DNA of 64,000 bases. Origin: Rhizobium sp. P32RR-XVIII (GTDB taxonomy: Bacteria; Pseudomonadota; Alphaproteobacteria; Rhizobiales; Rhizobiaceae). The stretch spans positions 425,312 through 489,311 of the forward strand of contig NZ_JABAIH010000005.1 of assembly GCF_012641395.1 (NCBI RefSeq), in the 5' to 3' direction. Below the pieces are notes generated by a model. That model was not told the origin of the DNA and made no database searches. It was given only the letters and a program-made list of their open reading frames with translations. Shown piece after piece: positions 29,983-39,308 of this stretch; position 1 is the stretch's first letter, and each line of letters starts with the position of its first letter. Made by a program: the position numbers and the translations under genes.

Positions 29983-31066
29983 TTATGCAGCCTGCGGCAA
30001 GGGCCCGACGTAAACCGACTTTGGCCTGATCAACCGGCCCGTGAGCGCCTGTTCGCGCGCATGGGCGATCCAGCCTATGGTCCTGCCGATGGCAAAGACG
30101 CCGGTGAAGGCTTCGCGCGGGAAGCCGAGCGAGTCGAGCAGCAGTGCCGTATAGAATTCGACGTTGACGTCCAGCGGGCGATCCGGTTTGCGTTCCTTCA
30201 GGATAGGCGAGAGCTGCCTGTTCGACGCTCTCAGCCAACGCGATCCGCTTCCGGTCGACCTGACCGCTCGCGACCAGCGGCTTCAATGCGTTCTTCAGGG
30301 CGTCGGCGCGCGGATCGCGAACGCGATAGATGCGGTGGCCAAATCCCATCAGCCTCTCGCCGCGGTCAAGAGCAGCTGATAGCCATGTCTTCGCCCGGCT
30401 TTCAGTGCCGATCGCATCCAGCATGTCGAGAACCGGTCCCGGCGCGCCGCCATGCAGCGGCCCCTTGAGCGCACTGATCGCCGCAAGGACGGACGACGTG
30501 AGACCTGCTCCCGTCGAGGCAATCACGCGCGAGGCGAAGGTCGAGGCGTTCAACCCATGATCGGAAATCGTCACCAGATAGGCGTCCAGAGCGGCTGTCT
30601 GCTCGGCACTCGGAAGTGCACCGTGCATCATCCGCAGGATGTCTGCGGCTTGCGAGAGAGATGCATCCGGACCGACGAGCACTTCTCCGCGCTGCAGCCG
30701 CAAAACTGCGGGAAGAAAGACCGCAGGGGCTGCCAGCAGTCTGAGTGCGGTTTGAAGATCGTCGCCGTCCGGTAGTCGCGCCGTCATGGCCCGCATCGCA
30801 TCGACCGGTGGCAATGCGAGGAGGGTAGCATCCGCCGCTGCGAGGTGCTCGAAAACTTCGCCACGCGCCGTTCCAAGCCGCGTCTTCAACTCTCCCGCGT
30901 CGAGCGCAATCAATCCGTCAAGCAGCAGCGCGGCAACGCTTTCATAGGTACCGCCGGTTACCAGGTCGTCGAGCGATACACCGCGAATGATCAACCGTCC
31001 GGCTGCGCCGTCGACGTCCGAGAGCTGGGTCTCGGCTGCAATCACATCTTCCAATCCGTTCTTCAT
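29983..31066 (-). pseudogene. citrate synthase family gene interrupted by a +1 frameshift
   Basis: The first ~287 residues read as a citrate/2-methylcitrate synthase-like protein: SDHGLNASTFASRV with the first catalytic His, KGPLHGGAPGPV, and FGHRIYRVRDPRAD with the second. At about 30205 one extra base moves the frame. The other frame then continues correctly as LKERKPDRPLDVNVEFYTAL and GRTIGWIAHAREQALTGRLI to a TAA at 29983. Uncorrected, the frame would run through the pyrG antisense strand. Either the gene is broken in this strain or the base is an assembly error. It is divergent from the HTH-citrate-synthase gene. Confidence 0.85.
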
Positions 31067-31107
31067 GGCATTTCTCCTTTACGGAGAAGAAGATCAGTCC
31101 TACGCTA

Positions 31108-31138
31108 ATTGACGTCAATCTTGATGCAATTGATCAAT
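31108..31138. promoter_or_regulatory. two palindromes between the citrate-synthase genes (candidate operator)
   Basis: ATTGACGTCAAT (31108-31119) and ATTGATCAAT (31129-31138) are both perfect palindromes sharing the half-site ATTGA. Their centres are 20 bases apart, about two helical turns. They lie in the 84-base gap between two divergent genes, one of which encodes an HTH-bearing protein, so they are good candidates for a joint operator. Confidence 0.55.
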
Positions 31139-31150
31139 GTGAGACGTCCG

Positions 31151-32296
31151 ATGCCTTGGCTGACTTCAAAGGAGGCGTTGAATCGACTCGGCACCAAGCC
31201 GCAGACGCTTTATGCCAATGTCAGCCGCGGGCGCATTCGCGCAAAGCCCGATCCATCCGATCCGCGCCGCAGCCTCTATCACACCGGGGACGTGACACGG
31301 CTTGCAAAGCGCAACGCTGGCCGCCGTAAAGTCGAGGCGGTCGCTGCAGAGGCTATCCAATGGGGCGATCCCGTCCTGCCGTCGTCAATCTCGACGGTCG
31401 CCAACGGACGCCTCTCCTATCGCGGGATAGATGCCGCCAAGCTTTCCGAACATGCAACGCTTGAAGAAGCGGCCGGATTGCTTTGGGGCATCCCTACGCC
31501 GATTGCCGTTGCGGCCGGTGGCGAAGGCGCCACGGGACCCTCCCTCGCCATAGCCTTGTTGGCTCTTGCGGCGCGGGTGCCGCAGGACCTGCCGAGCCTC
31601 GGGCGTTCGATTTCCGCTTTGGTCTCGGAGGCGCAGGATGTCATGACGACGGTCGGCTCCGCGCTCGCGCCGGGTTCATCGCATATCCCGCTTCACCAGC
31701 GCCTAGCCGAGAGCTGGAGCCGCCCCGACGCCGGAGACGCCATCCGCCGTGCCTTGGTGCTGCTTGCCGATCACGAGCTCAACGCGTCGACGTTTTCGGC
31801 TCGGGTCACGGCGTCCGCTGGCGCAACACTTTCTGCATCGGTGCTTTCGGGACTTGCAACGCTCACCGGCCCCCTGCACGGCGCAGCCTGGGAGGCTGTG
31901 GCGACGCTCGCTGACGCGGCGAGAAGCACCGGCGCCACGGAGGCGATCCGCCGCGCGCTAGGGCAAGGCAACCGGCTGCCAGCCTTCGGTCATCCGCTCT
32001 ATCCGGACGGCGACATCCGCGCCGAAGCCTTGCTTGCGCATGTCACGCCACCGGAGATCTTTCTGGAAATCCAGACCGCCGGCGAAGCGATAATCGGCGA
32101 GCGAATCAATATCGATTTTGCGCTCACGGCGATGGCCGTTCGCTTCGATCTTCCACGAGATGCGCCCCTTATCATCTTCGCGCTGGCGCGCTGCTGCGGC
32201 TGGCTCGCCCATGCAATGGAACAGGCCGAGGGCGGGCATCTTATCCGGCCCAGAGCCCGCTACACCGGTCCCGTCATTGAAACCTCTGGTGGGTAA
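31151..32296 (+). CDS. citrate synthase-like protein with N-terminal HTH
   Basis: A 381-residue protein. Residues 1-60 form a MerR/excisionase-like helix-turn-helix (TSKEALNRLGTKPQTLYANV, then a basic wing). The rest is a citrate synthase fold with both catalytic His regions (ADHELNASTFSARV near 200 and AFGHPLYPDG near 278) and the Asp in NIDFALTAMAV near 320. It could be a catalytically active enzyme, a DNA-binding sensor of acetyl-CoA or a citrate-like ligand, or both. The ATG at 31151 starts MPWLTSKEA. Its divergent partner is a frameshifted family member, so here it may lack the intended partner. Confidence 0.85.
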   Translation: MPWLTSKEALNRLGTKPQTLYANVSRGRIRAKPDPSDPRRSLYHTGDVTRLAKRNAGRRKVEAVAAEAIQWGDPVLPSSISTVANGRLSYRGIDAAKLSEHATLEEAAGLLWGIPTPIAVAAGGEGATGPSLAIALLALAARVPQDLPSLGRSISALVSEAQDVMTTVGSALAPGSSHIPLHQRLAESWSRPDAGDAIRRALVLLADHELNASTFSARVTASAGATLSASVLSGLATLTGPLHGAAWEAVATLADAARSTGATEAIRRALGQGNRLPAFGHPLYPDGDIRAEALLAHVTPPEIFLEIQTAGEAIIGERINIDFALTAMAVRFDLPRDAPLIIFALARCCGWLAHAMEQAEGGHLIRPRARYTGPVIETSGG

Positions 32297-32415
32297 TAGC
32301 GACCGGCCACTTACGAAAATCCGCTTTTGCTCTATGATGATCGTGCTGGGGACGAGTGTCAGGTAGCATGGAGACCACTGTGCCGCCTGATGGCGTTTGC
32401 GCAAAGGGGCGTGTC

Positions 32416-32949
32416 ATGAGGGTAATCTCAGCTTTCCTTGGCTGCTCTTTCGCTGCCGTACTCGCAGCAGCGCTTCTGTCTGTCGAAGCCTTGGCCCAGG
32501 CGCCGACCGGCGGCTGCCGACTCACGAATGCGTCCGACGGCCGTGAGATCCTGCGCTGCCCCAACGGGGTCACGATCACGGCTGAGGCGGATGCTGCCTA
32601 CAGGCTGACCGACCGCAATCGCGATGGCAATCCCGATGTGGTGTCGCTGCGCGGCAAGGCGATTCTGGTCGATGTCGACGACGCCCGGCATTCCGGCGGT
32701 TTTCAGGTCGTTACGCCGCAGGCGATCGCTGCCGTGCGCGGCACGCAATGGGCGGTCGACGTCGCCGCCCGACAGACCTCCGTGCTGGTCGTACGCGGTG
32801 CCGTGACCGTGCGCCGTCCCGCAGGGGGTGAACCTGTCGTGCTCAATCCCGGAGAGGGCGTCGATGTTACCAGCGGCACCGCCCCCCTTGTCGTGCGCCG
32901 CTGGCCTGCCGCCCGCGTTGCCGCCCTTCTTGCCCGCCTCGGGCAATAG
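32416..32949 (+). CDS. exported FecR-domain protein
   Basis: A 177-residue periplasmic protein with a signal peptide (FLGCSFAAVLAAALLSVEALA). The FecR domain is seen in FQVVTPQAIAAVRGTQWAVD near residues 95-114 and VLVVRGAVTVRRPAGGEPVV near 122-141, ending with VVLNPGEGVDV. It starts at the ATG at 32416 behind AAGGGGC. The stop is 6 bases before the start of the CHASE2 cyclase gene, so the two are surely one operon. A periplasmic FecR protein paired with a CHASE2-cyclase suggests joint sensing, which is inference. Confidence 0.88.
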   Translation: MRVISAFLGCSFAAVLAAALLSVEALAQAPTGGCRLTNASDGREILRCPNGVTITAEADAAYRLTDRNRDGNPDVVSLRGKAILVDVDDARHSGGFQVVTPQAIAAVRGTQWAVDVAARQTSVLVVRGAVTVRRPAGGEPVVLNPGEGVDVTSGTAPLVVRRWPAARVAALLARLGQ

Positions 32950-32955
32950 ACACGC

Positions 32956-34827
32956 ATGCCGAACCAGAGATTTCTGATCACCGCAGCCCTTCTTCTTTCC
33001 GCGCTCTGGGCCGGCTTTCTGGGCTCGCTGCATATGACAGGCCGGGCCGGCTTCCTTGATCGGATGGAAGCCTCGCTGACGGATCTTCGAAGCATGCTGG
33101 TCGGCAGCAAGGCCCCGCCACCGGCAGTCACGATCCTCGCCATCGACGACCGCACCGCCGCATTGCACACATACCCTCTCCAGCGGGCAACGCTCGCACA
33201 AGCCGTCACTGCAGTTGCGGCGTTAAGGCCGAAGACGATTGCGCTCGATCTGCTCTTTGTCCAATCCGGCATCGAGGCGGGCGATGCAGCACTTGTATCG
33301 GCGCTCCGGCTGGTCCCGTCCGTCATTGCGGCTGCAGCCGTTTTTCCGGAAAGTACCCAGGTGGTGACCAGCGACGCGAACGATCCGCTGTCCGCCATTC
33401 CCGTCGCCGAGAGCCTGCTCCTGCCGCTCAAGCGCTTCTCCGACGTTGCAGCGACCGGCGTCGTCAATGTTGCAACGGACGAGACCGGCGTTCCACGCTT
33501 CATTCCACTGATCTCTCGCAGCGGCGGGCGTATCGACCCGTCATTCCCGCTGCGGGCGGCGTCGCTGGCGCTTGACCGCGATCCCGCCTTCCAGCCGGGC
33601 GCCATCTCCTTTGCCGATAGGCACATACCGACGGATACCGGTCAGCGCCTGCCGCTCACATTCTATGGCCCGCGCGGCACGATCCCGACATTCAGCCTTG
33701 AGGATGCGCTCGACGGCAAATTGCCTGCAGATGCAATCGAAAACCGCGTTGTCGTGATCGGCGCAACCGTCACCGGCGGCGGCGACGTTTTCCCGACGCC
33801 CTTCGATCCGGTGCTGCCCGGCGTCGAGGTCATTTCGACCGCCATCACGCATCTGATCGCGGGGGACAGCATCATCCGCAATGACAATATCCGCCGGCTC
33901 GATGCGGCTGTTGCGCTGCTTCTTTCGCTCTTGCTCGTCAGCCTGATTGCGTGGCGCCGCAGTGTCATCAGCTTCATTTTGATCGCCCTGGTCTTTGTTG
34001 TCTGGGCGGCGGTCAATATCGCCGCGTTCAAGGCAGGCTATTGGCTCAGCGCCGCACTGCCGATAACCGCCGCACTGCCGCTCGTTCTTGTCTTCGGGGC
34101 GGCGCAACTGCTTCTGGGCCGCCGTCAGGCCAGGCATTTCGCCGCCCAAAGCGAACTCCTGCAGCGCGTGGAAGCGCCGGGGCTCGGCGAGTGGCTTGCC
34201 CGCGATCCGTCGTTCCTCGCCGAACCGGTCCGGCAGGAGGCGGCGATCGTCTTCATCGATCTCTCCGGTTATACCGGCCTTAGCGAGGCGGTCGGGGCAG
34301 TCACTGTGCGCGAGGTGCTGAGTAGCTTCTTCGAGATCGTTGACCAAGAGGCGAGGGCGCATGGCGGGGCAATCACGAGTTTCACGGGTGATGGCGCGAT
34401 GATCTTGTTCGGATTGCCACAGCCGGCGGAAGACGATGCTGCGCACGCCGCTGCCTGCGCTCTTGCGCTCGCGGATCGCATGCGCTCATGGCTCGCTGCG
34501 CACACGGATATCCAAGCGGGACGCAAGGTCGGCTTCAAGATCGGGGCCCATTGCGGCCCGGTCGTCGCCTCGCGTCTCGGTACCGGCGATCACCAGCAGA
34601 TCACGGCCACCGGCGATACCGTCAATGTCGCCAGCCGCCTGATGGAGGTCGCCGCCAGCCGAGGCGCGGAGATCGCCTTTAGCGCCACACTCGTCGGCGC
34701 CGCCTCCGGCAAGGGCAGCCCCCCCCCGCCGGGCCGCTCGAAGGACCTTTGGAAACACGTATTCGCGGCCGCTCCGGGACAATCCAGGTCTGGCTGTGGC
34801 GCCCCACCGGCTGATATGCTGCTTTGA
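32956..34827 (+). CDS. CHASE2-domain adenylate/guanylate cyclase, C-terminus shifted at a poly-C run
   Basis: A 623-residue membrane enzyme. It has an N-terminal helix (about 5-22), a periplasmic CHASE2 domain (about 30-310), three membrane helices (about 315-385) and a cytoplasmic class III cyclase domain (about 425-590). Metal-binding Asp residues lie in VFIDLSGYTGLSEA and SFTGDGAMILFG. A run of nine C residues at 34719-34727 moves the frame near residue 588. In another frame the sequence continues GPLEGPLETRIRGRSGTIQV and WLWRPTG to a stop, the normal kind of end for this family. Ten Cs (or seven) would restore it. The catalytic part is unaffected. Confidence 0.85.
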   Translation: MPNQRFLITAALLLSALWAGFLGSLHMTGRAGFLDRMEASLTDLRSMLVGSKAPPPAVTILAIDDRTAALHTYPLQRATLAQAVTAVAALRPKTIALDLLFVQSGIEAGDAALVSALRLVPSVIAAAAVFPESTQVVTSDANDPLSAIPVAESLLLPLKRFSDVAATGVVNVATDETGVPRFIPLISRSGGRIDPSFPLRAASLALDRDPAFQPGAISFADRHIPTDTGQRLPLTFYGPRGTIPTFSLEDALDGKLPADAIENRVVVIGATVTGGGDVFPTPFDPVLPGVEVISTAITHLIAGDSIIRNDNIRRLDAAVALLLSLLLVSLIAWRRSVISFILIALVFVVWAAVNIAAFKAGYWLSAALPITAALPLVLVFGAAQLLLGRRQARHFAAQSELLQRVEAPGLGEWLARDPSFLAEPVRQEAAIVFIDLSGYTGLSEAVGAVTVREVLSSFFEIVDQEARAHGGAITSFTGDGAMILFGLPQPAEDDAAHAAACALALADRMRSWLAAHTDIQAGRKVGFKIGAHCGPVVASRLGTGDHQQITATGDTVNVASRLMEVAASRGAEIAFSATLVGAASGKGSPPPPGRSKDLWKHVFAAAPGQSRSGCGAPPADMLL

Positions 34828-34920
34828 CATTTGCTGCCCGAGCGAGTAGGAACGCGCCAACCGTTCTGCCGGCAGGTTCCGGCCGGCGCTTTCGCGCCCG
34901 ATATTCCGAAAGACAGACAG

Positions 34921-36819
34921 ATGACAGATTTCAACGGCGTCGTTCCGGCGATCGCCAAGGCGTTGGCGAAGCGCGGCTATGCCGAACTGACGCCGGTTCA
35001 ACAGGCCATGCTCGACCCGGCGCTTGCCGCATCGGACGCGCTGGTTTCGGCGCGGACCGGCTCGGGCAAGACCGTCGCCTTCGGCCTTGCGCTTGCGCCG
35101 ACGCTTCTCGAGGGCGCGGAACGCTTTGCGCCTGCCGCCGAACCGCTGGCGCTTGTGATCGCTCCGACCCGCGAACTTGCCTTGCAGGTGAAGCGGGAGC
35201 TCGAATGGCTCTATGAGATGACAGGCGCCCTGATCGTCAGCTGCGTCGGCGGAATGGACATCCGCAGCGAACGCCGTGCGTTGGAACGCGGCGCTCATAT
35301 TGTCGTCGGTACGCCTGGCCGTCTCTGCGACCACATCCGGCGCAAGGCTCTCGATATGTCGGCTTTAAAAGCCGTCGTGCTCGACGAGGCCGACGAGATG
35401 CTCGATCTCGGCTTTCGCGAAGATCTCGAATTCATCCTCGAATCGGCTCCCGACGACCGTCGCACGCTGATGTTTTCAGCGACCGTGCCTGCGGCGATCG
35501 CCAAGCTCGCCAAGAGCTATCAGCGCGATGCCGTGCGCATTTCCACGCAGACCGAAGAAAAGCAGCACGTCGATATCGAATACCGTGCGCTTGCCGCTGC
35601 GCCCGCCGACCGCGAGAACGCGATCATCAACGTTCTTCGCTATTATGAAGCGGCCAATGCCATCGTCTTCTGTTCGACGCGCGCGGCGGTCAATCATCTG
35701 ACGGCGCGATTCAACAATCGGAATTTCTCGGTCGTGGCGCTCTCGGGCGAACTTACGCAGAACGAACGTACGCACGCGCTGCAAGCCATGCGCGATGGCC
35801 GGGCCCGTGTCTGCATCGCAACCGATGTCGCCGCACGCGGTATCGACCTGCCGGGTCTCGATCTGGTTATCCATGCCGACCTGCCGACCAACCCCGAAAC
35901 GCTGCTTCACCGAAGCGGACGGACCGGACGAGCAGGGCGCAAGGGCGTCAGTGCCCTGATTGTGCCGCTCAATGCCCGCCGCAAGGCCGAGCGCATTCTC
36001 GATGCCGCCGGAATTGCCGCCACCTGGGCTCTTCCGCCGTCTGCCGAAGAGGTGATGCGCCGTGACGACGAGCGCCTGCTCGCCGATCCTATTCTCGGCG
36101 AGGCCGGCAGGGACGAAGATCAGGCGCTGGTCAGCCAGCTCATTGAAAACTATGGCGCGGAGAAACTTGCGGCAGCCTTCGTGCGCCTCTATCGCTCCAA
36201 TCAGTCCGCCCCGGAAGATCTGATCGAAGTCTCGATCGAGGGCGACCGCAAGCGTGCACGCCGCGACAATGCTTTCGAGCCGCGCGAACCGAGCCAAAAG
36301 GGGCCGCGTGACGATTTCGGGCCTAGTGTCTGGTTTTCGATTTCCGTCGGCCGCAAACAGAACGCCGAGCCGCGTTGGCTGATACCGATGCTCTGCCGCA
36401 ACGGCAACCTGACGAAGCGTGAGATCGGCGCGATCAAGATGCAGCCGGAAGAGACTTATGTCGAAATCGCGTCTGACAGCGCCGACGCTTTCCTCCAGTC
36501 GATCGGACCGAACAAAACCATGGAGCGCGGCATCCGGGTCACGCGCCTGAACGGCACCCCGGATTTCAGCCGCCCGGCTGCGTCGAAGCCATATGGCGAC
36601 AAGAAGAGTTCCGGGGAGCGCCGAGACGCCAAGTCCTACGACGATCGCCCGAAAGGTAAATTCAAGAAGGACTTCAAGGGCGAGGGCGCTCCGGCAAAGG
36701 GCGAGCGCAACGAGAAACGCGATGCCAAACCTTGGGGCAAGGGCGCCGGAAAGCCGAAATTCGAAGGCAAGGGCGGCTTCGCACCCAAGGGCAAGTTCGG
36801 CAAGAAGAAGCAGGGTTGA
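34921..36819 (+). CDS. DEAD-box RNA helicase with DbpA-type RNA-binding domain
   Basis: A 632-residue ATP-dependent RNA helicase. Motifs run in order: LTPVQQAML (Q), ARTGSGKTVAFG (I), APTRELALQ (Ia), GTPGRL (Ib), VLDEADEMLDLGF (II), MFSATVP (III) and HRSGRTGRAGRKG (VI). Near residues 480-550 a DbpA-like RNA-recognition fold appears (WFSISVGRKQNAEPRWLIP). The last ~80 residues are a Lys/Gly-rich tail suited to RNA binding. It probably acts in ribosome assembly or mRNA turnover. MTDFNGVVPAIAKALAKRG at 34921 is the start. Confidence 0.94.
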   Translation: MTDFNGVVPAIAKALAKRGYAELTPVQQAMLDPALAASDALVSARTGSGKTVAFGLALAPTLLEGAERFAPAAEPLALVIAPTRELALQVKRELEWLYEMTGALIVSCVGGMDIRSERRALERGAHIVVGTPGRLCDHIRRKALDMSALKAVVLDEADEMLDLGFREDLEFILESAPDDRRTLMFSATVPAAIAKLAKSYQRDAVRISTQTEEKQHVDIEYRALAAAPADRENAIINVLRYYEAANAIVFCSTRAAVNHLTARFNNRNFSVVALSGELTQNERTHALQAMRDGRARVCIATDVAARGIDLPGLDLVIHADLPTNPETLLHRSGRTGRAGRKGVSALIVPLNARRKAERILDAAGIAATWALPPSAEEVMRRDDERLLADPILGEAGRDEDQALVSQLIENYGAEKLAAAFVRLYRSNQSAPEDLIEVSIEGDRKRARRDNAFEPREPSQKGPRDDFGPSVWFSISVGRKQNAEPRWLIPMLCRNGNLTKREIGAIKMQPEETYVEIASDSADAFLQSIGPNKTMERGIRVTRLNGTPDFSRPAASKPYGDKKSSGERRDAKSYDDRPKGKFKKDFKGEGAPAKGERNEKRDAKPWGKGAGKPKFEGKGGFAPKGKFGKKKQG

Positions 36820-36886
36820 CGAGGCCGGGCTGTCACCAAAGAACGACTGACGGCGCGGGATGCCTGGGCGCAAAGGAGGTCGGACT

Positions 36887-37540
36887 ATGACCGACAATGA
36901 CGGTCGGCAGCAGATTGCCGCCGTGGCTTTCATTCGCGAGAACCTCCGCCTGCAGCCAACACCGTCAGTTCCGGAAATATTGCTCTACGCCGCGCATGCG
37001 GGAAGCGGCCTTGGGCGGTTGGGAGGCCCGGGCGAGGCGGCTTCCGCCACGCCCTACTGGGCCTATCACTGGGCAGGCGGAACGGCACTTGCGCGGCATG
37101 TTCTCTCGCAATCTCACACCATTCGCGGTCGCCGTATTCTTGATCTTGGCTCCGGATCGGGCCTCGTCGCGATAGCAGCTGCGAAAGCAGGAGCCGCTCA
37201 TACCGTTGCTGTCGACATCAACGCGCATGCGATCGCCGCGGTGGGTCTCAACGCCGCCGCGAACGGCGTCGCGATCGACACCATGCAAGCTGACATCCTC
37301 GATGATTTGCCCGAAGCATGCGACATGATCCTGGCTGGCGATGTCTTCTATGAGGCAGAGCTTGCAATGCGGGTTCTGCCGTTTCTGACCCGCTGCCGCG
37401 CTGCCGGTATCGATGTGCTGATTGGGGATCCGGGCAGAGCGCCTTTGCCCCGGGAGCGGTTGCGTCTTGTTGCAACATACGCCGTCGCAGACTTTGGGGA
37501 TGCGGCAACCGGAAAGATGAGCGGCGTGTATTCGCTCTAG
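36887..37540 (+). CDS. class I SAM-dependent methyltransferase (ETFB-lysine methyltransferase-like)
   Basis: A 217-residue methyltransferase. The SAM-binding glycine motif is ILDLGSGSGLVAIAAAKAGA near residues 84-103, followed by AVDINAHAIAAVGLNAAANG and the post-motif MILAGDVFYEAELA near 147. The N-terminal part (TPYWAYHWAGGTALARHVL) resembles enzymes that methylate lysines of electron-transfer flavoprotein beta subunit; this assignment is tentative. A strong AAAGGAGG ribosome site lies eight bases before the ATG. It is convergent with moeA. Confidence 0.85.
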   Translation: MTDNDGRQQIAAVAFIRENLRLQPTPSVPEILLYAAHAGSGLGRLGGPGEAASATPYWAYHWAGGTALARHVLSQSHTIRGRRILDLGSGSGLVAIAAAKAGAAHTVAVDINAHAIAAVGLNAAANGVAIDTMQADILDDLPEACDMILAGDVFYEAELAMRVLPFLTRCRAAGIDVLIGDPGRAPLPRERLRLVATYAVADFGDAATGKMSGVYSL

Positions 37541-37581
37541 GTCGGACTAGCTGCGCGTCGCTTCATCGCCTAGACAAATGG

Positions 37582-38805
37582 TTAGCTGAAAAGCTCGGGG
37601 CGCAGCAGCATGACCGGACAGGGAGTTCCCGCCGGAAGTTCAGGTGCATGCGGCGGGCGAACGATCAGGCAATCGGCACGCGCGAACACCTTCATCATCG
37701 ATGAATCCTGTTTGCCGAACGGCTCCGCCAGCCAGTTGCCGGAGGAGGACCGCATGAGCTTCGCCCGCACATAGTCCTGGCGTTGATCATTGGGACCGAG
37801 CGTGACGGCTGCCTCGACCACCGCATCGCGCTTTACCGGCGGCAACGAGGCGAGCTTGCGGACCAGCGGTTCGAGAAACAGCAGGCCGCAGACGAGGCTC
37901 GATACCGGATTGCCCGGCAGGCCGAGCACATGCGTCCGTCCGAGGCTGCCGACCATCAAGGGTTTGCCCGGCCGCATGGCGATCTTCCAGAAATCGAGCT
38001 TCATGCCTGCCGCAACGAGCGTCGCCTGAACCAGATCGTGGTCGCCGACGGAGGCTCCGCCAAGCGTCACAATGACGTCGGCCTCTGCGGCTTGCGCCCG
38101 CCGGACGGCAGCCGTGATAGCGGCCGTATCGTCCGGCACGATGCCGAGGTCCAGAACGTCGCCGCCGGCTTTACGCACGAGCGCAGCAATACCGAACGTG
38201 TTCGATGCGATGATCTGCGACGGCCCCGGCTCCGTTCCCGGTGCGAGCAGTTCGTCGCCCGTGGCAAGGATTGCAACAACCGGCTTGCGCAATACGTCGA
38301 GCATTGCGTGGTTCATTGCGGCCGCCACCGTCAGCCGCGTGAAATCCATCAGGGTGCCGGCTGCGAGAACCGCTTCACCCTTGTCGAAATCCTGACCGCG
38401 CGGACGGATATGCTGACCCTGCCGGACGGGAAATTTTGTGCGGATGCCGCCTTCGATTTTCTCCGCATCCTCCTGCAGCAAGACGCTGTCGGCGCCAGAG
38501 GGCACCGGCGCGCCGGTGAAGATGCGAACTGTCTCACCCTTGCCAACCGTGCCGTCAAAGGCGTGCCCAGCGGCAGAGGTGCCGATGAGTTTCAGCTCCG
38601 CTCCGGGTTCCGGTGCGTCGTCGCGACGCAGCGCGTAGCCGTCCATGGCGGAAGCGTCGAACGGCGGCTGGGTGAGCCGCGCCGCCAGATCGGCCGCAAG
38701 CACGCGTCCTTCGGCATCGGCAAGCGCAACGCTCTCAACATCGGCAATAGGATTGGCGCTGCCAAGCAGCCTGCCTTGTGCCTCCGCGACCGGGAGCAAG
38801 CTCAT
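37582..38805 (-). CDS. moeA: molybdopterin molybdotransferase
   Basis: The 407-residue enzyme inserts molybdate into adenylylated molybdopterin. Typical segments are [12 protein letters not shown] near residues 48-59, [18 protein letters not shown] near 95-112, [11 protein letters not shown] near 245, and RPGKPLMVG with [12 protein letters not shown] near 275-295. It is the last gene of the trpD-trpC-moaC-moeA block. Its ATG overlaps the moaC stop (ATGA), showing translational coupling. It needs adenylyl-MPT, made elsewhere. Confidence 0.96.
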   Translation of the reverse strand: MSLLPVAEAQGRLLGSANPIADVESVALADAEGRVLAADLAARLTQPPFDASAMDGYALRRDDAPEPGAELKLIGTSAAGHAFDGTVGKGETVRIFTGAPVPSGADSVLLQEDAEKIEGGIRTKFPVRQGQHIRPRGQDFDKGEAVLAAGTLMDFTRLTVAAAMNHAMLDVLRKPVVAILATGDELLAPGTEPGPSQIIASNTFGIAALVRKAGGDVLDLGIVPDDTAAITAAVRRAQAAEADVIVTLGGASVGDHDLVQATLVAAGMKLDFWKIAMRPGKPLMVGSLGRTHVLGLPGNPVSSLVCGLLFLEPLVRKLASLPPVKRDAVVEAAVTLGPNDQRQDYVRAKLMRSSSGNWLAEPFGKQDSSMMKVFARADCLIVRPPHAPELPAGTPCPVMLLRPELFS

Positions 38806-39308
38806 CGATCTGCCCCCGGGTGCCTGAAGTCGCCGGATTTTCCGCCCGACTTTTCGAGCAGCCGGATTCCGCCGATCTCCATCGCCTTATCGGCGGCTTT
38901 CGCCATGTCGTAGATCGTCAGGCAGGCGACGGACACGGCCGTCAGCGCTTCCATCTCGACACCGGTCTTGCCTGTGAGCTTGGCGGTCGCAACGACCCGG
39001 AGGCCGGGGAGAGCTGCGTCTCCCTCGATCTCGACGCTGACCTTCGTGAGCATCAGCGGATGGCAGAGTGGAATGAGATTGGATGTCTGCTTGGCTGCCA
39101 TGATTCCCGCAAGCCGTGCCGTGCCGATCACGTCGCCTTTCTTGGCGTCTCCCTCGCGGATCAGCCGCAGCGTTTCCGCCGCCATTTTCACATGGCCCTC
39201 GGCCGTTGCCACGCGAACCGTATCGGCCTTGTCGCCGACATCGACCATGTGAGCTTCGCCGGAAGCGCCGATATGGGTGAGGCCTGGCTTGCCGCCACTC
39301 ATGTTCAT
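38802..39308 (-). CDS. moaC: cyclic pyranopterin monophosphate synthase
   Basis: The 168-residue enzyme completes the first stage of molybdenum cofactor synthesis together with MoaA. Conserved regions are [18 protein letters not shown] near residues 21-38, [12 protein letters not shown] near 79-90 and [19 protein letters not shown] near 116-134, with the active-site Asp and Lys regions intact. The ATG at 39308 overlaps the trpC stop (ATGA); a second ATG at 39302 is possible. It is coupled to moeA downstream. Confidence 0.96.
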   Translation of the reverse strand: MNMSGGKPGLTHIGASGEAHMVDVGDKADTVRVATAEGHVKMAAETLRLIREGDAKKGDVIGTARLAGIMAAKQTSNLIPLCHPLMLTKVSVEIEGDAALPGLRVVATAKLTGKTGVEMEALTAVSVACLTIYDMAKAADKAMEIGGIRLLEKSGGKSGDFRHPGADR

